Origin: Branchiostoma floridae
Taxonomy: Eukaryota > Chordata > Leptocardii > Amphioxiformes > Branchiostomatidae
Assembly: GCF_000003815.2 (NCBI RefSeq)
Contig: NC_049990.1
Coordinates: 8,160,758 to 8,224,757 of the forward strand
Length of the DNA: 64,000 nucleotides
Reading direction: 5' to 3'
Shown here: positions 56,501 through 64,000 of the stretch, piece by piece
Layout of the letters: the number at the start of each line of letters is the position of its first letter
Numbering within the stretch: position 1 is the stretch's first letter
Position numbers and translations under genes: made by a program
Notes under the pieces: model-generated
What the model saw: only the letters and a program-made list of their open reading frames with translations
What the model was told of the DNA's origin: nothing
Databases searched by the model: none

Positions 56501-58041
56501 ATTCTTTTATAATATAGATATGCTTATTACGTAAAAGTATGACTTTTAAGGCAACAAAATGCACAAATCGTAAGAAAATTCCTTCTTTACCTCTGAAATT
56601 CGTTGAGTAATCTTTAGAACCCTGCATTGCCACACCGGTGTCCCAAGTGCAGTGAGATATCACCTATAGGGTCTTCTCTTCTTTATCTTTCTTTGTTCTT
56701 TGTCTTACCTGCGAAGTTTGGCCGTATCCTCTTGTCATAGTGCTGAAGACGTCTGAACAGCATAAATGATGGGATGTGGCCACCTGGTATATCTCTGGTG
56801 GATTGTAACAGATGAGTAAACAGACAAACATAAGTCAGACAAGTACACAATGGGTTAATACTTGAAGTTTCATTTTTTCTAGACTGAATTCTCATGTGCG
56901 GGTCAACTGCTGTAGGTAATTGTACAGAACCCAGAAAGTCTTTTTTTGTTAAAAATAACAAGAATTTCACAAAACCAGTATCGGGCAAAATCTTACATAC
57001 ATTTTCATACGTAAGCATACATTTCCAAATTTGTTAACAATACATTAAACTATGTGTGAAATTTCACACTTTAAGTTTAGATTTGCACAATTTTGTCGAT
57101 GGGTGCATGATTAAAGAAAACTCGTTCTTGGTCTCATATGGGTAAAGGCCATTCGTCGATACCGCCCATCTGTCACTGTGTAGGCCCGTGCCCTGTGTCA
57201 TTATTGGCGTGTTTGTGCGCCTGTCTGACTTTGTTAAGCACGGTCAATACATCACACTCACTTGTCAGCTACTGTGCACACGGGGAAATACATCAATACA
57301 AATCCATTTCCTCTTGGCTCTGTTCTATCAATCATACAAACCCCGAGCCTGTGTTACAAAATATCCCGACTTCACGAGCTCAATACTCAGTATTGTCAAT
57401 AGGACCCTCCCTAATAGATGTGTGGGTACCTGTACGATGTACCGATACAAAACTGTTTTGTTTTGTTGGACCGGTCCAGAAGAACCGGACCTAACAAAAA
57501 AATCAGTGGACCGGATGTTGTTGGAACTCCAGTGGGCGTCTTATATTCCACATAACAGAATCCTTTGTAGCAAAATGGACCATTGTTTTAAAGTTCACAG
57601 ATGATTAGGTCCAAGTTCAGGTCCGGACCTGGACCTGATCATCTGGACCTGGACCGTACCTGTACCTGAATTTTCTGTACTGGTGCTCACCCCTAATTGT
57701 TACCATACACCTCTAGCATGACATAACATTTCTCAAAACTACCGGTGCGGCACTGTGGGGTTCGAAGGATTACTAAACGAATTTCAGAGATAAAGAACGA
57801 ATTTTCTTACATTTTGTGTATTATGTTGTCTTCAGAGTAATACTTTTACGTATTACGCAATATCTATATTATAAAACATCGGCGAAAAATAACAAAATAG
57901 TTTCGCAGTGAACAAACCCCGCAGTGCCGCACCGGTTCCTCAAGTGCAGTGAGATACCACCCTTAACACACACCCAACTTGTTTCCTACCCTCCTTACCC
58001 GAATTCCAGTGTATAGTTTCTCGACATGTGGGCCGAATTGC
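47547..58041 (-). CDS. Cys-loop ligand-gated anion channel, glycine receptor/GluCl-like (receptor 2)
   Basis: Ten exons on the complement: 58041-57999, 56794-56709, 55377-55310, 55061-54841, 53456-53374, 51497-51366, 51153-51075, 49861-49727, 48361-48181, 47780-47547, about 420 aa. All phases match receptor 1 exons 2-11. The signal-peptide exon was not found and must lie to the right. Motifs: N-glycosylation site NYT, RWNDPRL, Cys-loop CPMDFRMFPFDTQSC, second Cys pair C-DNMVLTGNYS-C, WINPDVVPARISLGITT before and in M2 (PAR anion-selectivity motif), M3 IDIWMLACSVFVFAALVEF, M4 ISRFLFPGLFFFFNSVYWLVY. The C-terminus is longer than in receptor 1, with a Pro/Gln-rich M3-M4 loop. It is a tandem duplicate of receptor 1, diverged enough to suggest an old event; the agonist is unknown. 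Confidence 0.88.
50031..50171. repeat. MITE (CCAAGCAGATCT ends), family member 2
   Basis: CCAAGCAGATCTAGTATCAT is inverted at the right (…GCAAGATCTGCTTGG); the inner arms GCTGGGGAAGGGGTTTAGCC and CTAGACTCCTTCCCCAGC also pair. GTGAATTATTA flanks both sides and may be the target duplication. In the receptor 2 intron between 51075 and 49861. Same family as 16420-16584. Confidence 0.75.
52243..53350. repeat. About 350-bp tandem repeat, two good and two decayed copies
   Basis: GTCGTCAATGTCGTC starts units at 52243 and 52595 (period 352); both contain AGCACCACGGAGAAAACTT, AACGCAGGAGTTATTATTAG and AAGATAAGGCGAATAATAAG. Weaker units follow near 52890 and 53240 (GATAATTGTGTG, GAAAACTGCGACATACTGAG, ATTTACCATAGTG). 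In the receptor 2 intron just downstream of the Cys-loop exon. Confidence 0.8.
53733..54597. mobile_element. Foldback element with about 240-bp inverted arms
   Basis: Arms at 53733-53975 and 54355-54597 are imperfect reverse complements: AGTCTGGCAAAGTYTACAAC, TTTCTGTCACT, GTTCATRGTGCTT, ATAACAAAGGA, GATATCCAGGTAATAAGATA and TAGTTA/TAGCTA pair in order. The 380-bp centre has no ORF. Probably a long-TIR non-autonomous DNA transposon in the receptor 2 intron upstream of the Cys-loop exon. Confidence 0.75.
56420..56664. repeat. GGTGGTATCTCACTG MITE, copy 2
   Basis: Left end GGTGGTATCTCAGTG, right end CAGTGAGATATCACC, inner GGTGCGGCACTGCGGG and ACACCGGTGTCCC. About 245 bp, same orientation as copy 1. 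It ends 45 bp from the receptor 2 exon at 56709-56794. Confidence 0.85.
57460..57700. repeat. GGTCCGGACC-rich dispersed repeat
   Basis: Repeats of GGTCC/GGACC words (TTGGACCGGTCCAGAAG, TCCGGACCTGGACCTGATCA, GGACCTGGACCGTACCTGTA) in a receptor 2 intron. The plus-strand ORFs crossing it are not supported as genes. Confidence 0.45.
57741..57962. repeat. GGTGGTATCTCACTG MITE, copy 3 (truncated, inverted)
   Basis: Right end CAGTGAGATACCACC is complete; the left end starts inside the repeat at ACCGGTGCGGCACTG, missing about 20 bp. Internal order is the reverse of copies 1 and 2. It ends 37 bp from the receptor 2 exon at 57999-58041. Confidence 0.85.
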
Positions 58042-60936
58042 CTGGGAAGACAGAAAGGGGAGAGGATTAGAAGCATGCTGTGTTTCTGATGAGAGATTAT
58101 ATCGCTGAGACAGGTTGGCAATTTGTATGGCAAGCACACGCGCGTTAGAAGCTAGCGCGCGTATCCAAAGCCTTTAGGCAACACTTATTTAACGCTTTCG
58201 CTAAGTACTGTGGCGGTCAAGCCTGAAAATGCTCCGTGTCAGAAGGTCAGTCGATTTTTCTTGAGTGTCGGCTCTTGTGAGCAAACATGCGCTAGAGAGA
58301 AGAACTACTGGCTGCAATGGATAACCTGAAATTAGTAGAATTATTCTCCACAACTACCATTCTTTTGGCTTTGAGGTTGTGCAACTCTGATTGCTGTTAC
58401 AAGAAGAAGAGAAATTACAATGGGGAATCGTAATTACACTGGACAGGTGGATTGACGTTGAAAGTCAAGGTCGCAAAGGTCACGTGAACTATTACATGGG
58501 TGTGAGTTCCTTTAAAGAAACTGAACACTCAAGTTTCATCTGTTGGAGAAAACTTCAAGTAAACTTGAAGCATATGATCGATCTCTAGGGCCAAGGCGGC
58601 AGGGGTCACGTGAAAGGTCACTTTACTGCCACCTTACGTTTTCTTGATGCTGTCTCGTAACAGATCAAAGGGGTTGAAAAAAGGGCATAATCACCTTCCC
58701 TACACATCTTACCTTTACCATTCCAAGCACACACATTGTTTGCTTAACATTTTCATTATTTGGTACTTTCATCGAAATTTTTGACACGAAAAATCCTAGT
58801 TATTTGTGGCAGTGGATGACATGATTAGAGTTTATGCTTTCATCCAAATTACGGCATACCGAATAAGGTCATGTGGATAAGCCAATTGGGTCAATGACTG
58901 CGAAGAGGTTCCTAAATAAGGCCGATAATCCATAATTTCCTTGTATTTGATCAAGTACCTGTTTGCACTCCCTGCTTGGATCGAAAGGTTGGATCTAATC
59001 ATATGGAAAATCCGTTCCGTTTCCGGGCTCCTGTAATTGCGGTTGCCCTACTTGAGATACGAGTGCGTGATGCGATAATAGTTACTAGGAATTAAATACA
59101 AAAGCCGACGTGCCGCAGACTGTTTCAAGTTCATTAGAAAGTAGATCAATCCGGTCCCAGGACAATACCGCTCTATCAGCCAGATGGCTTCCACACTCTC
59201 CGGAGCTCCGCGGTAGTTCGTAATTTGTTTGGCGGGTATTTCCCCAACGCCTGTTTGTCTGCAAGTTTTTTTCAGCCTCTCTAAGGCTACAACATGTAAA
59301 TCCTATGGATGACATCCTCTGCAGACTCCAAATCTAATGCATGCGAGCGAATGAAAAAAAATAAGATAGATGAGAAAAAAAGATACCTAAAATTTTAGAA
59401 TATAGGCATTGTGAAACGAATTTGAGTCAGCATTGTGAGTCAGCCAATACGTCTTTTTTGTCTGCATGTAGGAAGTGCACAAAATGACTCAAGTGTAGTA
59501 GCTTAGAAAGTTGGCATTTGTACTCAAGGCTACCACACTAATGTCGCCTACACAACTACTAGTTGTGTAAGCGACATTAGTGTGGTAGCCTTGAGTGCAG
59601 CTACAAAAGTGGCTACTTCACTAGTGTCACTTTCTACAGATACAATCTAATCATGTTTTCCTATTTTCGTGTTCTTCACATTGTGTAATTTGAATTCGCA
59701 GTTCAGGCATTAGAAGATGCTCCAAAAATATCAGACCAGATTCGGTCAGGTCGCGATGCCCTGTCTGCTTTGCTGTTTCCATGATAATGAAGAGCGACTT
59801 TCACTGTTTTCAAACTTCTCCTCATTTCTTACTTGTCCTTTAGAGTTAACAACCCTTTCAACTGCCCGTTACTTGACTTGTCTTTAAATTCGTTCACTTC
59901 ACAGCACCTGAATTCCACCAGAGACGAAGAGGATTTAAGTTCCCTCTTTCAGGGGAACCGACTCAACCGAGCATCTTTGTTTTCCATCGATTTTTTCCGG
60001 CCCCTCTGCGAAAACTAATCAAGCCTGACTAGTCATTAAGCACAAGGTTTGTGCCAGTGATTGCAGAGTTAACAGGGATCCTTAATTATCGAACCATCAT
60101 TTGGAAGCGGGTCGAAACAAAAAATGCATAGTGTCTTCATTGTGGTTCAACATACAAGCTAGTTCTTTCACAAGCTCTTTGCCAGCTATTTAACGTGTAA
60201 CGTTATAGTTTGACCACAGTGTATTTATTTTATACGCCGTTGTGTGGAGCATCGGCCTGCCTATTTGAGAATACGTATCAAAAGCTTTGTATCAAATGCT
60301 GAGTAAGATAAATTTGAACACCTAAATCCTCGGCGAATCCACTGCGAACACACTGCGACCTAAAATGCCTCTGTGTCTCCCTTGATACCATAATTGTAAT
60401 ATCATGCAAAATGTCAAAGTATCGCTTCGAAACAGTCGTTGACCCATCTGTACAATTCTAGGTCACAGTGCAGTTCCAATGGACTAAACATGATAACATA
60501 AATTACATCTAAAGATGACACACGGCCAGAGGTCGGGGTTATTGTTATCTTTCCAATATTCCTGTTTTATTCAATCAGCTATGTGTGTGTTATGCAAAAA
60601 CTACATTTAGCAGATATAACAGCGGAAAAACGTATGGAAAAGTATTTTCTGGGGCGAGGTATATCCACCCACCAGTTGTTCACTAACGTAAATTATTGAC
60701 GACAAGAATGAAACGGCAATAGGGATGGTATGGACACCATCTGGACAAGTTTATCTACCTAGGACAAGTCGGCCTGATTACTGGGTGTGAATTGTGACTG
60801 AAAATTCAATTAACTAACGCATTTGTGCTATTAGAATACAACAGTTCTCACGTTTGTAATATTTTCGACAGGTCTTTTCAGTTTGCCTCAAGGAAAAATC
60901 TTACTAAATTTATTTACGACCTGACGGCAGCTAAAA
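58042..60936. other. Unassigned region, expected to hold the receptor 2 first exon
   Basis: By analogy with receptor 1, a signal-peptide exon ending in phase 1 should lie on the minus strand here or further right. I found no convincing one. The only strong feature is the 74-bp palindrome at 59522-59595. Small ORFs show no family similarity. Confidence 0.4.
59522..59595. repeat. Near-perfect 74-bp palindrome
   Basis: Arms of about 36 bp: ACTCAAGGCTACCACACTAA on one side, TTAGTGTGGTAGCCTTGAGT on the other, meeting at ACAACTACTAGTTGTG. One or two mismatches only. Related single-arm text (CTCAAGGCTATCACATTGATG) occurs at about 41452. Confidence 0.9.
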
Positions 60937-61125
60937 ATGGCGGCAAAAACGTGGCTTAGGATATTGCTACCATATACTGGTAAGGGGAAAGCACCAAAGA
61001 TTTGCTTTTCGTGTCTTAAAAGAAAATGGTGGCCCGCTGCTAACGTGCGACGGCAATTTTCGATTCTAAAGAATAATGGGCGTTTGCAATATAACCATTT
61101 TACCTACAACCTTCCTAAGGTATGG
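60937..61125 (+). CDS. Candidate first coding exon, mitochondrial-type N-terminus
   Basis: ATG at 60937 has a GGCGGC context (AAAATGGCGGC), common in chordate housekeeping genes. It encodes 63 aa rich in Arg/Lys with few acids: MAAKTWLRILLP, CFSCLKRKWWPAANVRRQFS, NHFTYNLPK. This looks like a mitochondrial targeting sequence (an RRQFS-type cleavage context). Donor-like GTATGG follows NLPK at about 61120, and another, GTAAGG, follows at 60980. No downstream exon was found in the window, so the gene, if real, continues to the right. It could be chance. Confidence 0.3.
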
Positions 61126-61129
61126 TAAA

Positions 61130-64000
61130 CACTATAAGTAATTCTTCAGAAGGACACCATCCATGTTTAGTCATAGGGAAAACAAAAATCATATTATCAT
61201 ACATGCCGACTTAAATCGGGGCATGTTGAAATCCCCAGGTTTCAAATGGCTTACCAATATCAACACATTTATTGACTCATTGTTGAAAGGTGACAGGACC
61301 TTTTCGGGATAAGCAGCCTATTACCATTTGGGGGCTCAGAAAGCAGCCATGCGGCCAAGATTGCAGATGAAATAGGGATCAAGTACTTAGGGGACTTAGG
61401 TGAAGTTCTGTATATAGTTTTCAGAATTATGTCGACCAGAGAAAACTTTGGAGCTGGAATTCAGGGTACCATTGTCGAAAATAAGTTTCGAAAATGTCTA
61501 TTCGCAGTCTCTGAATTTTGGTCAGTTTTTGCCTTGGCCATCCTCCTTTTCTGATGCGCAATACACAACTCTTACGAGAGGTCCTTATAAATGCCAATGG
61601 GATAGGTGCGGCCATGCAATAGTGTCCTGCAGCTGTATGCTACTGAAGCCCCAGTCACACAGAGTCGACCTTGACCTACCGACCGTTTTCAGACCATGGC
61701 TAAGAGTTAGTCGTGAGCAAGATCATCTTTAGTTGGGAGTTGGTCGACAAGGCTGCCAATTTGTCTTTATAAGTCGTATGCACCAGCTGACCTTGACTTT
61801 TGTCCAATCGAACTTGGCAAAGTCATATTCTTCTTAGATGCTATATGAGAAACGAACTGGAATGAGATAGATTCCATGCTACTCCCAACCCATCACCGGC
61901 CTTGGCTGGGGAGTGGTCCGGACCAAAGTCGTGGGAAAGTCCCGAACGTGTGACACGCAGGGGCTTTACAGACTGTGATAAGTTTCGAAGTGGATAACGT
62001 TCCCCGAGGATCAGTTAGCGGCGGGCCAGAATAGATTACTAGGCTCTTGTCTCTAACATAATCCTTCCAATCCATCCCCAGACCACGACCGCAGCCAACC
62101 GTACAGGACGGCACGTTCTGAATGCGCGTAGTGCCAGCCAGGGTGCAATATATGTGCCCATTATATGCTTCATCTGCGAGGGGCACCGGCCTGACGAAGG
62201 GTCGGGCCCCCTGTCCGACTTCTATCGGATCAAAAAGCATACCCATGAAATACATGACTATGAAGCAGAAAGAATAATACATCATAAGATGACAAAACTG
62301 TCCCACGCTTCTAGAGCCTTCATACATCAATGGCAGACTCATTCTTCAGTGTTTTTCTGGCCCTGACTCCCCACAAAGGCCCGTGTGATGATGAGGAGTA
62401 TTCTCTATTATGCCAGATCTGGTTATTGGCTGCCGCATGATCGAAGAAAACATCGACGATCGATAATGATTGTTCCTTAAAGATGGGGGCACAAAATTGA
62501 GTTTAAGTGTAAGTTTTCATCCATGTGTGCTTTCGTTTGGAGCACAAAAACAGTGCGAGAGAATCACGGACGGTTCAGAGACACCATAGTTATCCACCTC
62601 GATTTTTGTAATAAGGAGGTTCACGATTCTAAGAACACATGTGTAGCGAAATGCACTGCGGGTAATATGTGAAGGCCCCTGAAACATAGACAAAACCCGT
62701 CAGTACATTGTCTTGATCTGCAGAGCAAGGTACAAACCCGGCTGTACTTTGCTCTACAAATCAAGACAGTGGTCGGGACAAGAACTACTTACATGTTTGG
62801 GGCCGTCACCTTTGACATGTTGCCCACAAGACATTTCACTGCGCATGCGTACACATAATCGTTAAACTCCTTATACAATACCCAAACCTGTCGCCATGGT
62901 GTTACACTGTTCTACGTGGCAATAAGGCACAATGTGAATGCCAAAATGTGCAGAAATTGTCGGACAATGAATAACACATGACCACGGAGAATGTTAACTT
63001 GGTTTGTTCTAGATATACCTTTTCAGGATAACGTTGCATAATACCCATAGTGACCCTCACATCCCAGCGTGCAGTGTAATCTATCAATAAAGGCTGTGCA
63101 TTATTGCTAATGGAAACATCATGTGATTTAACCCTATCAGTATCAAGTTCCGGTTAGATAAAGATTCACAACCGGCCAGAGATACCGAAGAGGTAAAGGC
63201 TGTGATGCCAGCAAGCTTTGCATATAACGTCACTTTCAAAACTTCCGCATTTAAGAAAGAATCCCAATCATATGTAGAACATGTCTCATCATATGTAGAA
63301 CACGTCTCCGTACTTAACAGAATTATTGCAAGATTATATAACACTAAAATGAGTCAAACAAAAAGATGACAGAGAAAGTTATTCAATTGTTATTGCCAAG
63401 GGTACAAGCTTTGTTACGCTGGTAGATGACTTTGCTCTCAGCCAACCCCGTCCATCTCTAAACCAGTTGAAACACAGTTGTCTGTTATCTTGATTTGATA
63501 CACTTTCCTTGCCCTTGTAAATTCGCCAAACCTTTTCTCATCCCGCGACTACCAAGGGCACCTCCAGTTTCCTCTACCGTTTGTTATCCTGGCAGGTAAA
63601 ACCATTTTAAACGGCTGTCCGATCAGGCAGCGGGTTGAATCCAATCAGCCATCATCAAACTTTTAACCTTTTGGAAACTATAAAAGTTTTTCAATTATAA
63701 AACTCAAATAACGTCATAGGCGCCTAGGCCTTATCGTATCATACACAACATCGACTTGTCCTTTATCTTCATACAGATGACATTGTACATGAGTGACTTT
63801 TGTGAACGTCACTTTGTGGGTAAAAGGTAAAGATATTATAGAAGTAGGGTCAATGGGTTGTTAATCCACTGTTTTTGGCACAGTATTGGAATAAGGAGCC
63901 CATCCCTCTCCTTCCACCACCTTTAACTTCTCCAACCACCCCATTTATACATCGGCGGATCAAGTGAAGTCATGTACAGTGCATTTCTTGGCCAGGAATG
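61130..64000. other. Unassigned region at the right end
   Basis: Contains an inverted-repeat hairpin (62709-62770), a fragment at 63880-63960 shared with 46310-46400 (TATTGGAATA and GAGCCCATCCCTCT), and a 149-aa minus-strand ORF (61893-62342) with no recognisable domain. Nothing else can be supported. Confidence 0.4.
62709..62770. repeat. Inverted-repeat hairpin
   Basis: TGTCTTGATCTGCAGAGCAA and the inverse TTGCTCTACAAATCAAGACA pair around CAAACCCGGCTG. About 62 bp; may be the core of a small MITE. Confidence 0.65.

Noticed and set aside
58700-58780. Possible receptor 2 first exon on the minus strand (ATG to GTAAGA)
   Set aside because: Frames that reach the donor end in the wrong phase and encode no hydrophobic signal peptide; the frame with better phase has a stop.
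61893-62342. 149-aa minus-strand ORF
   Set aside because: No recognisable domain, odd composition and no splice or promoter support. It might be part of an unrecognised repeat, so it is not called as a gene.

Overview
The window is animal nuclear DNA: spliced genes with GT-AG introns, a 100-N assembly gap, dense short inverted-repeat (MITE-like) elements, tRNA-derived SINE heads and microsatellites. The protein families, intron density and repeat style fit an invertebrate chordate, most likely an amphioxus (Branchiostoma). That assignment is inference; no species marker is present.

Layout. (1) 581-2413, minus strand: 5' part of an unrecognised gene, four phase-consistent exons, continuing past the left edge. 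(2) 2546-7222: transposon debris, including a 4.03 kb element with terminal inverted repeats, a TCA target duplication and repetitive ends (CACTA/EnSpm-like, non-autonomous). (3) 8590-22254, plus strand: IWS1, the Spt6-binding transcription elongation factor, 16 coding exon positions, about 900 aa, with a long Ser-Pro/Gln repeat exon and two interchangeable 126-bp last exons. (4) 22255-25800: 3' flank and MITEs, including a nested palindrome. (5) 25829-35202, plus strand: one mu-class glutathione S-transferase gene with four tandem alternative first exons feeding a single set of eight common exons. Each first exon supplies the N-terminal strand that carries the catalytic tyrosine. (6) 35647-43742 and 47547-58041, both minus strand: two paralogous anion-type Cys-loop receptors of the glycine receptor/GluCl class, with the same intron positions and phases. 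GST and the first receptor are convergent, with stop codons about 445 bp apart. (7) 58042-64000: mostly repeats and unassigned sequence, with one candidate mitochondrial-type first exon.

The most interesting system is the GST locus, where alternative promoters and first exons appear to swap the strand holding the catalytic Tyr and glutathione-site Trp onto a constant enzyme body. The second is the IWS1 alternative C-terminus. Exons were placed by hand from splice sites, reading phase and family similarity; no alignment or search was run.
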